A stretch of 64,000 bases of DNA from Sphingomonas vulcanisoli (GCF_011761305.1 NZ_JAAOZC010000007.1:79735-143734), one strand, 5' to 3'. Numbered from the stretch's first letter, positions 9,355 to 20,204 are shown. Numbers and translations: made by a program. The notes: a model not told the origin generated them from the letters alone.

Positions 9355-9890
9355 AACGGCTGACCTTGCTGCGCCATGCCAAATCGGGTGACGACGGCAT
9401 GGCCAAGCGCGATTTCGATCGGCCGCTCAACGCCAAGGGGCGCAAGGTGGCGCGCGCGATCGGCCGCTACCTGCGCGACGAGGGCGCACACTTTGACCGC
9501 ATCCTCGCCTCGCCCGCGCTGCGCGTTGCCGAAACGCTGGAAGAGGTTTCGGCAGGCTATGGCCCGGGGATCGATCCGGCCTGGGAGCGGCGCATCTATC
9601 TCGGCACCGCGGATGAGTTGCTGGACGTGTTGCACGAGGTGCCGGACGAGGCCGACGATGTGCTGCTCGTCGGGCACAATCCAGGCTTGGAGGAGCTGGT
9701 CCTGATGCTCGTACCCGAGGGCGAGCAGAGCGAGCGGCGCACCGTGCAGGAGAAATATCCCACGGCCAGCGTCGCTGAAATCGATCTCGATACCTCAAGC
9801 TGGGCGCGCCTGACCCCTGGCAGCGGGCGCCTCAAGCGCTTTACCCGCCCCCGCGATCTCGATCCCGCGTTCGGCCCCGATCAGCCTTGA
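9351..9890 (+). CDS. SixA-like histidine phosphatase
   Basis: A 179-residue member of the histidine phosphatase (phosphoglycerate mutase-like) superfamily. The catalytic LLRHAKSG motif is at residues 6-13 and a second conserved histidine lies in LLVGHNPGLEEL. SixA proteins dephosphorylate phosphohistidine on signalling or PTS proteins; the substrate here is unknown. The ATG overlaps the helicase stop by 4 nt and the stop overlaps the following acetyltransferase, so the three genes are translationally coupled. Confidence 0.85.
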   Translation: MKRLTLLRHAKSGDDGMAKRDFDRPLNAKGRKVARAIGRYLRDEGAHFDRILASPALRVAETLEEVSAGYGPGIDPAWERRIYLGTADELLDVLHEVPDEADDVLLVGHNPGLEELVLMLVPEGEQSERRTVQEKYPTASVAEIDLDTSSWARLTPGSGRLKRFTRPRDLDPAFGPDQP

Positions 9891-10411
9891 CCGCCGAGCC
9901 GACGCTGCGGCGGGCAGTGGCGGCGGATGCGGAGAAGCTGGCGCTGCTCGGCCCCGCGACCTTCCTCACCGCCTTCGCTGAGGATCATCCGGGCGACGCC
10001 ATTCTCGCGCATGTCCGCGCCTATCATTCCCCGGCCTATTACCATGCTGCGCTGGCCGATCCGACGATGGCGCTTTGGCTGGTCGAAACGGCGCTGGGCG
10101 CGCCGATCGGCTATGCGATGCTCGGCCGTCCGACGATCGATTTTCCGGCCGCCGAGCGGGATCGTGAGCTCAAGCGGCTGTACATGCTCAGCGGCTGGCA
10201 GAGCGGCGGCTGGGGCGCGCGGATGCTGGCGGCGGTCGAAGCGGAGGCGCGCGCGTCGGGCGGCGATCGGCTGCTGCTCTGCGTCTATCGGCAGAACATC
10301 AAGGCCCAGGTCTTCTACGCGCGACAGGGCTTCGTCGATACTGGCGCGGTTCAGCGCTTCATGGTCGGTGACGCGCCGTTCGAGGATCATATCTACGCCA
10401 AGGCGTTGTGA
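9887..10411 (+). CDS. GNAT family N-acetyltransferase
   Basis: A 174-residue protein beginning at TTG 9887, which overlaps the upstream TGA (TTGA). Residues 5-170 follow the GNAT fold: an N-terminal LRRAVAADAEKLALLG, a central ELKRLYMLSGWQSGGWGARML resembling the acetyl-CoA-binding strand and loop, and a C-terminal NIKAQVFYARQGFVDTGAV. The acceptor substrate is not predictable. The canonical Q/RxxGxG/A is slightly altered here (QSGGWGARM), but the motif is recognisable. Confidence 0.82.
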   Translation: MTAEPTLRRAVAADAEKLALLGPATFLTAFAEDHPGDAILAHVRAYHSPAYYHAALADPTMALWLVETALGAPIGYAMLGRPTIDFPAAERDRELKRLYMLSGWQSGGWGARMLAAVEAEARASGGDRLLLCVYRQNIKAQVFYARQGFVDTGAVQRFMVGDAPFEDHIYAKAL

Positions 10412-10417
10412 CCGATT

Positions 10418-10774
10418 TCAGAGCGTCAGCCGAGCATCCTCGATCAGCGCCAGTGCGAGGCCGTCACGGATCGCTTTGAGTGCGCCGTGCTTATCCTCAG
10501 GCTCCGGCGCAGGCATCGCCTTGCGGTGGTCCTCGGCGAGCAGTTTCTGCACGCCGCGCACCGTATAACCGTGCTTACCCAGCAGCTCATGGATGCGCTT
10601 CACCAAAGCGACATCGGCGGGCCGATAATAGCGGCGGTTGCCCGCGCGTTGCAGCGGCTTCAGTTGCGGAAAGCGCGTTTCCCAATAGCGCAGGATATGC
10701 TGAGGCAGGCCGAGTTCGCCCGCCACTTCACTGATCGTCCGAAAGGCGCCCTCGGCTTTTTCGGAGGGCGCCAT
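10418..10774 (-). CDS. MerR family transcriptional regulator
   Basis: A 118-residue protein with an N-terminal MerR winged helix: [20 protein letters not shown], then [16 protein letters not shown]. It follows ihfA by 8 nt, the conserved position of a MerR-like gene in the rpmF-plsX-fabH-ihfA cluster of alphaproteobacteria. GGAGG directly abuts the ATG at 10774, an unusually short spacing, but no better start is visible. No effector-binding domain is recognisable after about residue 80. Confidence 0.88.
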   Translation of the reverse strand: MAPSEKAEGAFRTISEVAGELGLPQHILRYWETRFPQLKPLQRAGNRRYYRPADVALVKRIHELLGKHGYTVRGVQKLLAEDHRKAMPAPEPEDKHGALKAIRDGLALALIEDARLTL

Positions 10775-10782
10775 CCTCCGGG

Positions 10783-11082
10783 TCAGCCGGCCTGGACGAT
10801 ACGGTCGCGCAACGATTGGCTCGCGCGGAAGGTGAGCACGCGGCGCGGCGCGATCGGCACTTCCTGGCCGGTCTTTGGATTGCGGCCGACACGCTGCGCC
10901 TTGTCGCGCAGCACGAACGTGCCGAAGCCCGAGATCTTCACATTCTCACCGATGGACATGGCGTGGCACATATGTGCCAGCGTGCGCTCGATAATATCGG
11001 CGCATGCGGCGCGCGAAAGGCCGATCTCGCTGTGCAACAGTTCCGCCAGATCGGCGCGGGTCAGTGTTCCCGATTCGGTCAT
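10783..11082 (-). CDS. ihfA: Integration host factor subunit alpha
   Basis: A 99-residue HU/IHF-family protein. The N-terminal [19 protein letters not shown] and the beta-arm/C-terminal signature [20 protein letters not shown] are diagnostic, and NPKTG marks the DNA-intercalating arm tip. The ATG at 11082 follows a GGGGGCGAA ribosome binding site; an open extension to 11133 is not homologous. IHF bends DNA at specific sites in recombination, replication and transcription. The gene lies between fabH and merR on the same strand. Confidence 0.95.
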   Translation of the reverse strand: MTESGTLTRADLAELLHSEIGLSRAACADIIERTLAHMCHAMSIGENVKISGFGTFVLRDKAQRVGRNPKTGQEVPIAPRRVLTFRASQSLRDRIVQAG

Positions 11083-11137
11083 TTCGCCCCCATTGAGTGG
11101 AATTTTGTAACCCAAGCGAGCCGTGCCCGCCAAGTGT

Positions 11138-12109
11138 TTAGAAACGGGCGACTGCCGCGCCCCAGGTGAAGCCTCCGCCCATTGCTTCGAACACGATCAG
11201 ATCGCCGCGCTTGATGCGCCCGTCGCGCACTGCGGAGTCGAAGGCAAGGGGGACGGAGGCCGCAGACGTATTGGCATGTTCGTCCACCGTGACGATCACC
11301 TTCTCGGGCGCGAGGCCGAGCTTGCGCGCGGTGGCGTCAAGGATGCGGCGGTTGGCCTGATGAGGCACCACCCAATCGATCGCGCTGGTCTCCAGCCCGG
11401 CCTTGGCAACGGCCTCGCTGAGCACGGCGGCGAGATTGGTGACGGCATGGCGGAACACTTCCTGGCCCTTCATGCGCAGCTTGCCGACCGTGCCCGTGGT
11501 CGAGGGGCCGCCATCGACATAGAGCAGTTGGTTGTGCCGCCCATCGGCATGCAGCGCCACCGAGAGGATGCCGCGTTCGCTGGCCTCCTCCGCGCCCAGC
11601 ACGACCGCGCCCGCACCGTCGCCGAACAGCACACAGGTAGCGCGGTCTTCCCAGTCGAGGATGCGGCTGAAGGTTTCGGAGCCGATCACCAGCGCCTTGT
11701 CCGCCGTGCCGCCGCGGATCATGCTGTCGGCGACCGACAGCGCATAAAGGAATCCCGAGCAGACCGCCGCGACGTCAAAGGCGACGCAATCGGTGATGCC
11801 GAGCATATCCTGCACCTTGGTGGCGGATGCGGGGAAGGTCTGATCGGGCGTGGCGGTGGCGAGGATGATGAGGCCGATCTCATGCGCTTCTATTCCCGCG
11901 GCCTCCAGCGCGCCGCGGGCCGCGTCAGCGCCCAGCGTCGCGGTGGTTTCGCCCTCTCCCGCGATGTGGCGGGCACGGATGCCGGTGCGCTCGACGATCC
12001 ATTCGTCTGAGGTGTCGACGGTCTCGGCGAGCTCGGCATTCGTCACGCGGCGCTTCGGCAACGCCGATCCGGTGCCGAGAATGATCGCCCGCCGCGAAGG
12101 GCCGCTCAC
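11138..12109 (-). CDS. fabH: Beta-ketoacyl-ACP synthase III
   Basis: A 323-residue FabH that condenses acyl-CoA with malonyl-ACP to start fatty acid synthesis. The Cys-His-Asn triad is visible: Cys117 in [12 protein letters not shown], His in [10 protein letters not shown] and Asn in [11 protein letters not shown]. It starts with GTG at 12109, overlapping the plsX stop (GTGA), so it is translationally coupled to plsX. A gap of about 55 nt separates it from ihfA. Confidence 0.96.
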   Translation of the reverse strand: MSGPSRRAIILGTGSALPKRRVTNAELAETVDTSDEWIVERTGIRARHIAGEGETTATLGADAARGALEAAGIEAHEIGLIILATATPDQTFPASATKVQDMLGITDCVAFDVAAVCSGFLYALSVADSMIRGGTADKALVIGSETFSRILDWEDRATCVLFGDGAGAVVLGAEEASERGILSVALHADGRHNQLLYVDGGPSTTGTVGKLRMKGQEVFRHAVTNLAAVLSEAVAKAGLETSAIDWVVPHQANRRILDATARKLGLAPEKVIVTVDEHANTSAASVPLAFDSAVRDGRIKRGDLIVFEAMGGGFTWGAAVARF

Positions 12110-13149
12110 GCTGCGCCTTTGACCGGCGCGGTCGAGACCTTGGCGAGATCCTCGACGATCCGCGCGATGACATTCTCCCGCGCCAGTTTCGCCGCCACCT
12201 CGATCGCATTGGCTATGCCGACGGCATTGGCGCCGCCGTGGCTCTTCACGACGATGCCGTTGAGGCCCAGAAAGACCGCGCCGTTATGATTGTTGGGATC
12301 GAGCTGGACGCGCAGCAGGTGCAGAGCCGGCTTGGAAAGCAGGAAGCCCGCCTTGGAGCGGAAGGAGCTGGTGAAGGCGCGGCGGAGCAGATCGGTGACG
12401 AAGCGCGCCGTTCCCTCCATGGTCTTCAAGGCGATATTGCCGGAGAAGCCGTCCGAAACGACTACGTCCGCCTCGCCCCGGCCGAGACGATCGCTCTCGA
12501 TATAGCCGTCGAAAGTGAGGGGAAGATGAGGCGCAGCGCGTAGCATGCCCGCCGCCTCGCGCAGCTCGCCGGTGCCCTTGAGCTCTTCGGTGCCGATGTT
12601 GAGCAGACGCACCGTGGGCCGCGCGATGCCGTTCTGGATGCGCGCATAGGCCGCGCCCATCACCGCGAACTGGACGAGATTCTGGGCATCGCACTCGGTA
12701 TTGGCGCCGAGATCGAGCATGACGAGATCATGCTTGCCGAGCGTCGGCAGCAAGGTCGCCAGCGCGGGGCGATCGATGCCGGGGATGGTACGCAGCGCGA
12801 GCTTGGACATCGCCATCAGCGCGCCGGTGTTGCCCGCCGACACGGCGGCATCGGCGCCGCCGTCCTTCACCGCCTGAATCGCGAGCCCCATCGATGTGGT
12901 GCGCGCGCGTCGGATCGCCTGGCTGGGCTTGTCCTCACCGCTGATTGTGTCGGGCGCGTGCGCGATGGCGACAAGGCCGCCGGCGAGCGCGGGGTATTTG
13001 GCGACTTCGGCCGCGACGGCGGCTTCGTCCCCGAACAAGGTGAAGGCGAGGTCGGGATGCTGACCAATCGCATGCGCGACTCCGGCAACCGGCGCGGCCG
13101 GCCCGTTGTCACCACCCATGGTATCAATCGCGAGACGCGGCCCGCTCAT
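12106..13149 (-). CDS. plsX: Phosphate acyltransferase PlsX
   Basis: A 347-residue enzyme that forms acyl-phosphate from acyl-ACP for phospholipid synthesis. The N-terminal family signature [17 protein letters not shown] and later [12 protein letters not shown] are clear. ATG 13149 is chosen over an extension to 13224, which would overlap the rpmF coding sequence. It lies 31 nt downstream of rpmF and is coupled to fabH, the classical rpmF-plsX-fabH arrangement that links ribosome and membrane lipid supply. Confidence 0.96.
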   Translation of the reverse strand: MSGPRLAIDTMGGDNGPAAPVAGVAHAIGQHPDLAFTLFGDEAAVAAEVAKYPALAGGLVAIAHAPDTISGEDKPSQAIRRARTTSMGLAIQAVKDGGADAAVSAGNTGALMAMSKLALRTIPGIDRPALATLLPTLGKHDLVMLDLGANTECDAQNLVQFAVMGAAYARIQNGIARPTVRLLNIGTEELKGTGELREAAGMLRAAPHLPLTFDGYIESDRLGRGEADVVVSDGFSGNIALKTMEGTARFVTDLLRRAFTSSFRSKAGFLLSKPALHLLRVQLDPNNHNGAVFLGLNGIVVKSHGGANAVGIANAIEVAAKLARENVIARIVEDLAKVSTAPVKGAA

Positions 13150-13180
13150 CGACCCTGCGCCCCAACCGACACTGCTATCC

Positions 13181-13360
13181 TCAGGCCTCGACCGGAAGGA
13201 TCTCACGTCCGTTGTAATGACCACAATGACCGCAGAGATTGTGCGGGCGCTTCAGCTCGCCGCAGTTCGGGCATTCCTGAAACGCCGCGACTTCAAGCGC
13301 ATGGTGGCTGCGGCGCATGTTCCGCCGGGAAGGCGAGGTTTTTCTTTTAGGGACTGCCAT
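13181..13360 (-). CDS. rpmF: 50S ribosomal protein L32
   Basis: A 59-residue frame from ATG 13360 reads [20 protein letters not shown] and later carries two zinc-ribbon cysteine pairs, CPNC and CGHC, characteristic of bacterial L32 with a zinc site. It heads the rpmF-plsX-fabH-ihfA-merR cluster and ends 31 nt before plsX. The gene is short but unmistakable. Confidence 0.95.
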   Translation of the reverse strand: MAVPKRKTSPSRRNMRRSHHALEVAAFQECPNCGELKRPHNLCGHCGHYNGREILPVEA

Positions 13361-13560
13361 CTCGGCACCTGTTCCAATATTAACAAAAAAATGCGCGACG
13401 GACCCAAGGGATCGCTGCCGGCACCGAGTCTCACCAGAGCGAGGAGGGCTGGAAGCGCGCCGACGGGAGCGTCGCGGACCGGCCCCTCATACAGATTCTG
13501 GCCCGCGTTGCAAGCCAAACCGCCCCATGGCAGGTGGGTCCGCTCCGGGGAGGAAGTGCT

Positions 13561-13968
13561 ATGTTGCCGATCACGCTCACGATGGCTGCCGCCGCCGCCA
13601 TCATCAATATCTGGCTGGCATCACGCTGCGTACAGGTGCGGATGGGCGCCAAGATCATGACCGGGGATGCCGGCCACCCGCTGATGCTCTGCCGGATGCG
13701 CGCCCAGGCCAATTTCGCCGAGAATGCGCCCTTCGTGCTGATCCTGCTCGGCCTCCTCGAATATGCCAAGGGGCCGCAGGGCTGGCTGTGGGCGGTGGGC
13801 ATCGCCTTCATCGTGGCGCGCGTGCTGCACCCGATCGGCATGGATCAATCGCTGGGCGGCGAACCCCGCCATGTGCCCTTAAGGGCGATCGGCATCATGG
13901 TGACCTGGGCCGTGCAGCTTATCCTGGCGGCGGCGGCGATCTGGATCGTCTACACCGGGCATCGCTGA
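13561..13968 (+). CDS. MAPEG family membrane protein
   Basis: A 135-residue membrane protein with four hydrophobic helices. It contains the MAPEG core with MRAQANFAENAPFVLILLG (compare the family's R-x-x-NxxE motif) and RVLHPIGMDQS. Bacterial homologues are membrane-associated glutathione transferase relatives; the substrate is unknown. The ATG at 13561 follows GGGAGGAAG and is preferred to an upstream in-frame ATG at 13534. It is transcribed divergently from rpmF. Confidence 0.85.
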   Translation: MLPITLTMAAAAAIINIWLASRCVQVRMGAKIMTGDAGHPLMLCRMRAQANFAENAPFVLILLGLLEYAKGPQGWLWAVGIAFIVARVLHPIGMDQSLGGEPRHVPLRAIGIMVTWAVQLILAAAAIWIVYTGHR

Positions 13969-13987
13969 CATTAGGAGATGTTGACTG

Positions 13988-14710
13988 ATGGATGCGGCGG
14001 CTAAACTAATTACAGCGGTCGCAGCGCTTATCGGCGCGATTGCTTGGCCTGCCGCCTTTGCGGCGATCGTGATCGCTTTTCGGCGCGATTTGAGTTCCGC
14101 CGTGACGCGCTTGCCGTCGCTCGTCGATCGAGTGCGCAAGGTATCATTTCCCGGCGTCGGTGTGGAACTCGATAGTTTGGCGGATAAAGCCTCCGAGACT
14201 GGCGAGATAACGATCGACCAAGCTCGAACGGCTGGCAGGCTCGAGGCGGCTTCGAAGGAGTTTGGAGCAGAAGATCTGTTTCGTGAACTCGATAAGCTCT
14301 GCTTGGAATACGACTCGATCCGAAGGACAATGTCTTCGGGAAGTACTCGAACACGAGAGATGACACGCATCATAGTAAAAATGCGTGCGCTGGGGCCATC
14401 AACGTCTAGCAGAATCGAAACTTATAAGGGCTCTGGTTCTGCCGGCAGTCGGCTGGCTGCCATAGCTATGATGCAAATGGAGCCGATAAAGGCAGATATC
14501 GATTGGCTGCAGGACCGATTTAGAACGGAGGCTCCATTCTTATTTTATCATGCCGCATTGGCTTTAACTAACGCGGCCGGCAGTCGAAGTGGCGCGTCTA
14601 AAGTAGAAGTGATTGAGGCGGGGAAAAAGGCTCTCGCAACCATTCGATCTTTTGATGGCCCCGCAGATCAAGGGACGCTTGATGTACTAAAGGCTCTTGT
14701 AGGTCGATAG
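13988..14710 (+). CDS. Hypothetical membrane-anchored protein
   Basis: A 240-residue protein of unknown function. A single N-terminal hydrophobic helix (residues about 8-31, AVAALIGAIAWPAAFAAIVI) is followed by a basic/amphipathic region and a C-terminal helical segment with DIDWLQDRFRTEAPFLFYHA. I recognise that segment as recurring in uncharacterised bacterial proteins with the same anchor-plus-helical layout. The codon use and base composition of its second half are more AT-rich than the flanking core genes, suggesting transfer. It converges on the MBL-fold gene with no intergenic base. Confidence 0.7.
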   Translation: MDAAAKLITAVAALIGAIAWPAAFAAIVIAFRRDLSSAVTRLPSLVDRVRKVSFPGVGVELDSLADKASETGEITIDQARTAGRLEAASKEFGAEDLFRELDKLCLEYDSIRRTMSSGSTRTREMTRIIVKMRALGPSTSSRIETYKGSGSAGSRLAAIAMMQMEPIKADIDWLQDRFRTEAPFLFYHAALALTNAAGSRSGASKVEVIEAGKKALATIRSFDGPADQGTLDVLKALVGR

Positions 14711-15376
14711 TTAAATACCCGCCAGCACCCGATCGCCCACAAAGGGGTTGCTCTGCCGTTCGTGGGCGAAGGTGGACATGGCGCCGTGGCCGCAGATGAA
14801 GGCGGTGTCACCGCCGAGCGGCCAGAGCTTCCCCGTGATCGCGGCGATCAGATCGGCGTGATTGCCGCGCGGGAAATCTGTGCGGCCGATCGATCCCTGG
14901 AACAGCACATCGCCGACGATCGCCAGCTTCGAGGGCGCGTGGTGGAAGACGACATGGCCCGGCGTGTGGCCGGGGCAATGGTAGACGTCCAGCACCAGTT
15001 CGCCGACCGTCACCTGATCGCCATCCTGCAGCCAGCGGTCGGGCTCGAAAGGCTTGCCCTCGATGCCATAGCTGCGGCCATCATCGCCCAGCCGCGCGAT
15101 CCAGAAGCGATCCTCTTCGTGCGGCCCCTCGATCGGTACGCCGAGCTCCGCGGCGAGGATGCCGGTGCCGCCGCAATGATCGATGTGGCCGTGCGTCACG
15201 AGCAGTTTCTCGATCGTGACGCCTGCCTTCGCCGCCGCCGCCTTCAGCCGATCGAGATCGCCCCCGGCATCGATGAACGCGCCCCGCGTCGTCTTGGTGC
15301 ACCAGATCAGGCTGCAATTCTGCTGCAGCGGCGTGACGGGCACGATGGCGGCGCGAAGCGGGGGTTGCTGGTTCAT
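14711..15376 (-). CDS. MBL-fold metallo-hydrolase (glyoxalase II-like)
   Basis: A 221-residue metallo-beta-lactamase-fold hydrolase. Metal-binding motifs in order are THGHIDHCGG, HCPGHTPGHV, GDVLFQGSIGR and a C-terminal CGHGAMSTF. The layout resembles YcbL-type short glyoxalase II relatives that hydrolyse thioesters. The start at ATG 15376 (MNQQPPLRAAIVPV) matches the family N-terminus; the upstream extension to 15502 is not homologous. The exact substrate cannot be given. Confidence 0.87.
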   Translation of the reverse strand: MNQQPPLRAAIVPVTPLQQNCSLIWCTKTTRGAFIDAGGDLDRLKAAAAKAGVTIEKLLVTHGHIDHCGGTGILAAELGVPIEGPHEEDRFWIARLGDDGRSYGIEGKPFEPDRWLQDGDQVTVGELVLDVYHCPGHTPGHVVFHHAPSKLAIVGDVLFQGSIGRTDFPRGNHADLIAAITGKLWPLGGDTAFICGHGAMSTFAHERQSNPFVGDRVLAGI

Positions 15377-15500
15377 GCCTGCCGAAATGGCGTGGCGACG
15401 AGGCAAGGGCAAGCGCGGGAGTGCAGCTTGATCCATATCAGGACGAACTATTTGGAAAGTCAGGCGTTCTGCTGCCGACCAACTAAACAGGAGGATCGTC

Positions 15501-15992
15501 ATGAATTTGCGCTCTGGAATTACGGCCGCGCTTGCTGCGTCGGTGGCTTTCGCGGGCGTCGCCGCCGCGATGCCGACTTCGGAATATCTGATGAAAGCCG
15601 GTGCCGGCGATCTCTATGAGAAGAAGGCCAGTGCGCTGGTGCTTTCGTCCAGCAAGGATGCGGGTATCAAGAAGTTTGCCAATATGATGATCACCGATCA
15701 CACCAAGAGCACGACGATGGTGAAGTCGGCCGCGATGAAATCGGGCCTGCACCCGAAGCCGCCGATGCTCTCGCCCGATCAGAAGAAGATGATCGCCGAT
15801 CTCACCGCCGCCAAGGGCAAGGACCGCGATGCACTCTATGTGAGCCAGCAGAAGACCGCGCACCAGATGGCGCTGGAAACCCATCAGGATTATGCTTCGA
15901 CCGGCGACAAGCCCGCGCTGAAGGAAACCGCCGCCAAGATCGTGCCGGTGGTGCAGGAGCATATCTCGATGCTCAATTCGATGCCGATGTAA
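15501..15992 (+). CDS. DUF4142 domain protein, exported
   Basis: A 163-residue protein with a signal peptide (ending about AGVAAAM, residue 24) and a helical ferritin-like DUF4142 domain: TSEYLMKAGAGDLYEKKAS, then KKFANMMITDHTKSTTMV and VVQEHISMLNSM. The family is periplasmic and common in alphaproteobacteria, sometimes linked to stress, without a known activity. AGGAGG just upstream of ATG 15501 supports the start. Confidence 0.85.
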   Translation: MNLRSGITAALAASVAFAGVAAAMPTSEYLMKAGAGDLYEKKASALVLSSSKDAGIKKFANMMITDHTKSTTMVKSAAMKSGLHPKPPMLSPDQKKMIADLTAAKGKDRDALYVSQQKTAHQMALETHQDYASTGDKPALKETAAKIVPVVQEHISMLNSMPM

Positions 15993-16028
15993 GCCAGGCT
16001 ATGATTGCCTGAACGGGAGGACCGCTGC

Positions 16029-17738
16029 ATGGGCCACGCAATGCCCATCAGCGGTCCTTTTGTTTTGCTGGATGATGCGCGGCCCGGCGGACGGCAGCTG
16101 TTGCTCCGCGATCCGATCGAGATCGTCAGCGCCGATCGCGCCGGGGATGTTCCGCAGGCGCTGAACCGGTTGCGTGAGGCAATTGGTGCCGGGCGGCATG
16201 TCGCGGGCTATCTGAGCTATGATGCTGGCGCCGGCCCCTCGCTATGGTTCGGCCTGTTCGACCGCGACGAGCCTTTCGATATCGCCGAGCTGCCCGATCC
16301 GGCTGGCGCTTTCTGCTCCGCTGCCGAACCTTCGATCAGCTACGAGGCCTATGCCGCCGCGCTTGCCGAGGCGCAGGCGCTGATTGCGGCGGGCGAAGTC
16401 TACCAACTCAACCTGACCTTCCCAAACCGCGTAAGCGTCGGCGGGCACCCCCTTGGGCTCTATGCGCGGCTGCGCGCCGAGGCGGGAGCGGGGTGGGGGG
16501 CGGTGGTGCATGATGGCGCGCGCTGGCTACTGTCCTTTTCGCCCGAGCTGTTCTTCCGGATCGAGGGCCAGCGGATCATCGCGCGGCCGATGAAGGGCAC
16601 CGAGCGGCGCGGGCGCTCTCCCGCCGAGGACGATGCGCTGGCGGAGGCCCTTGCCGCCGATCCCAAGCAGCGCGCCGAAAATCTGATGATCGTCGATCTG
16701 CTGCGCAACGATCTCGCGCGCGTCTCCGCGCCGGGCAGTGTCGCGGTGCCGGAGCTGTTTGCCGTCGAACGCTATCCGACCGTGCTGCAGATGGTCTCTG
16801 GCGTCGAGGCAGCGCTTGCGCCGGATAAGGATGCGTTGGACGCGCTTGAGGCTCTATTTCCGTGCGGATCGATCACCGGCGCGCCCAAGCATCGCGCGAT
16901 GCAGGCGATCGCCGCGATCGAGCAGGCGCCGCGCGGCATCTATACGGGCGCGATCGGCGCGATCGATCCCGACGGCGATGCCGCCTTCAACGTGGCGATT
17001 CGCACATTGGTGATCGATGGCGAAGGCGAGGCGAGCATCGGGCTTGGTTCGGGGATCGTCGCGGATTCGCGGGCGCCGGCCGAGTGGGAGGAGTGCCTGG
17101 CCAAGGGCGCCTTCCTGCGCGCCGGGCAGCCGCGCTTCGATCTGATCGAGACGATGCGCTTCGATGCCGAGGAAGGGTTGCTGGAGCTGGAGCGTCATCT
17201 CGCGCGGCTGAAGGCGAGCGCCGCGGCGCTCGGCTTCCGCTTCGATCGCCATGCCGCGCGCAACGAGCTGCACGCCGCCACCTTCCGCCTGCGCGATGCG
17301 GCGCGCGTGCGGCTGCGGCTGGCGCGATCGGGGGCGTTGGCAATTGAAAGCAGAGCGCTGCCGCCTGTGCCGGACAAGCCGGTGACGGTGCGGATCGCGC
17401 CGCTGCCGGTCGATCATGCCGACGTGCGGCTGATCCACAAGACCAGCGATCGCGGCTTTTACGATCGGGCGCGGCGGGAGAGCGGCTGCTTCGAAGTGGT
17501 GTTCGTCGATGAGGAGGGCTTGCTCACCGAGGGCAGCTTCACCTCGCTGTTCGTGCGGCGAAGCGATGGCCTTCTCGTCACGCCGCCGCTGACGCGCGGC
17601 CTGCTGCCCGGCGTGCTTCGCGCGGCGCTGATTGCGGAGGGCGAGGCGATCGAGGGGGAGCTTCGGCGCGAGGATCTCGCGCAAGGCTTCCTGATCGGCA
17701 ATGCGCTGCGCGGGTTGATCGAAGCGCGGCTCGGCTGA
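16029..17738 (+). CDS. pabB: Aminodeoxychorismate synthase component I fused to 4-amino-4-deoxychorismate lyase
   Basis: A 569-residue bifunctional protein for p-aminobenzoate (folate) synthesis. Residues about 1-370 are the chorismate-binding PabB domain, with AAGEVYQLNLTFPN, ARPMKGTERRG and PCGSITGAPKHRAMQAI. Residues about 375-569 are a PLP-dependent class IV aminotransferase fold like PabC, with the likely PLP lysine in LIHKTSDRGFYD and the TEGSFTSLFV signature. The fusion replaces separate pabB and pabC genes. ATG 16029 has GGGAGG 8 nt upstream and is preferred to TTG 16005. A glutaminase partner (PabA) is not in the window. Confidence 0.92.
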   Translation: MGHAMPISGPFVLLDDARPGGRQLLLRDPIEIVSADRAGDVPQALNRLREAIGAGRHVAGYLSYDAGAGPSLWFGLFDRDEPFDIAELPDPAGAFCSAAEPSISYEAYAAALAEAQALIAAGEVYQLNLTFPNRVSVGGHPLGLYARLRAEAGAGWGAVVHDGARWLLSFSPELFFRIEGQRIIARPMKGTERRGRSPAEDDALAEALAADPKQRAENLMIVDLLRNDLARVSAPGSVAVPELFAVERYPTVLQMVSGVEAALAPDKDALDALEALFPCGSITGAPKHRAMQAIAAIEQAPRGIYTGAIGAIDPDGDAAFNVAIRTLVIDGEGEASIGLGSGIVADSRAPAEWEECLAKGAFLRAGQPRFDLIETMRFDAEEGLLELERHLARLKASAAALGFRFDRHAARNELHAATFRLRDAARVRLRLARSGALAIESRALPPVPDKPVTVRIAPLPVDHADVRLIHKTSDRGFYDRARRESGCFEVVFVDEEGLLTEGSFTSLFVRRSDGLLVTPPLTRGLLPGVLRAALIAEGEAIEGELRREDLAQGFLIGNALRGLIEARLG

Positions 17739-17742
17739 GCTC

Positions 17743-17873
17743 AATCCTCCCCCGCCAGGGGGAGGTGGCGCCGAAGGCGTCGGAGGGGGAGGACGGCGGT
17801 GAACTATCGAAGTACGCGGCATCCTCCCCCTCCGTCAGCTGCGCTGACACCTCCCCTTGGCGGGGGAGGATTA
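17743..17873. repeat. Intergenic hairpin repeat (family A), copy 1
   Basis: A 131-nt inverted repeat with outer arms AATCCTCCCCCGCCAGGGGG and its complement, and inner GTGGC...GGAGGGGGA / TCCCCCTCC...CACCTCC arms. It lies between pabBC and the aminotransferase, where it may also act as a terminator or RNA-stabilising hairpin. Similar copies occur at 19164, 20074, 21429 and 37372. Confidence 0.88.
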
Positions 17874-17921
17874 TGGAAGTGTTCCGATCCCCGGTTGCCC
17901 GCTGGGCAAAGGCGATTATAG

Positions 17922-19160
<1,239 letters not shown>

Positions 19161-19163
19161 GCT

Positions 19164-19291
19164 GATCCTCCCCGGGACGGGGAGGTGGCAGCCGCAGGCT
19201 GACGGAGGGGGCTCTCCATAAGCGCTGCGCCTGGTGGTAAGCCCCCTCCACCACGCTTCGCGCGGTCCCCCTCCCCGTGCCGGGGAGGATC
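19164..19291. repeat. Intergenic hairpin repeat (family A), copy 2
   Basis: Outer arms GATCCTCCCCGGGACGGGGA and the complementary CCCCGTGCCGGGGAGGATC enclose inner GGAGGGGGC...GCCCCCTCC arms. The copy lies between the aminotransferase and msrA and may terminate the former. It is more diverged in the loop than the other copies. Confidence 0.82.
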
Positions 19292-19359
19292 TGCGTGTGC
19301 CCCTAGCTGCCAGCCGCCGAGCGCCTATATTGGGGGCGTAATCCTTTCGGAGCACGCCC

Positions 19360-20073
19360 ATGTCCAAGTTCGCTTTCCGCACCGTTTCCAGCCGCGCTTT
19401 GGCGGGCGCCGCCGCGCTGGGCTTGGCCGCGGCGATCGTCGGTGGCGGGTCGGCGCTTTCGGCGGAGACGGCGGTGAGCGCGCCCGCGCCTTTGCTCTCC
19501 GTACCCTCCACCGCCAAATCCGAGACTGCGGTGTTCGCGGGCGGTTGCTTCTGGGGCGTGCAGGGCGTGTTCCAGCATGTGAAGGGCGTCACCAGCGCGG
19601 TTTCGGGCTTCACCGGCGGCGCCGCCGACAACGCCCATTATGAGCGGGTCTCGGATGGCGACACCGGCCATGCCGAATCGGTGCGCGTCACCTTCGATCC
19701 GCGCCAGGTGAGCTATGCCGATCTGCTGCGCGTCTATTTCTCGGTGGTCGCCGATCCGACGCAGCTCAATGCGCAGGGCCCGGACACGGGCACGCAATAT
19801 CGCAGCGCGCTGTTCCCGCAGAATGCCGCGCAGGCCAAGGTCGCCGCCGCCTATCTCGCCCAGCTCAGGCAGGCCCACCTGTGGAAGCGCCCGATCGTCA
19901 CCGCGATCGAGCCCGCGCGGCCCTTTTACCCGGCCGAGGGCTATCATCAGGATTATCTGACGCTGCACCCGGATTCGGGCTACATCCGTGCCAACGATCT
20001 GCCCAAGCTGACCGCGCTGAAGAAGCTCTATCCGCAGCTGTGGCGCGATAAGCCCGTGCTGGTGCGGGGTTAA
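19360..20073 (+). CDS. msrA: Peptide-methionine (S)-S-oxide reductase, exported
   Basis: A 237-residue MsrA with an N-terminal signal sequence (hydrophobic residues about 13-30, cleavage likely near SALSAETA). The catalytic Cys63 lies in the FAGGCFWGVQ signature, followed by GFTGGAADNAHYERVSDGDT and GTQYRSALF. It repairs oxidised methionine-S-sulfoxide, here probably in the periplasm. It is longer than cytoplasmic MsrA (about 180-210 residues) because of the leader. Hairpin repeats lie on both sides. Confidence 0.93.
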   Translation: MSKFAFRTVSSRALAGAAALGLAAAIVGGGSALSAETAVSAPAPLLSVPSTAKSETAVFAGGCFWGVQGVFQHVKGVTSAVSGFTGGAADNAHYERVSDGDTGHAESVRVTFDPRQVSYADLLRVYFSVVADPTQLNAQGPDTGTQYRSALFPQNAAQAKVAAAYLAQLRQAHLWKRPIVTAIEPARPFYPAEGYHQDYLTLHPDSGYIRANDLPKLTALKKLYPQLWRDKPVLVRG

Positions 20074-20196
20074 AATCCTCCCCTGCAAGGGGAGGGGGAC
20101 CATGCGCAGCATGGTGGAGGGGTATCCCGCTATCGATAGGGTGACACCCCTCCGTCATCGCTGACGCGATGCCACCTCCCCTTGCAGGGGAGGATC
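20074..20196. repeat. Intergenic hairpin repeat (family A), copy 3
   Basis: It starts directly after the msrA stop with AATCCTCCCCTGCAAGGGGA and ends with the complementary CCCCTTGCAGGGGAGGAT. It includes inner GGAGGGGTATCCCGCTATC, a block found almost unchanged in copy 37372-37492. It sits between the convergent msrA and HTH-protein genes and could terminate both. Confidence 0.87.
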
Positions 20197-20204
20197 TCCC
20201 GTTC

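Noticed and set aside
16854..17822. Minus-strand frame opposite pabBC
   Set aside because: Antisense shadow overlapping a well-supported bifunctional gene and a repeat.
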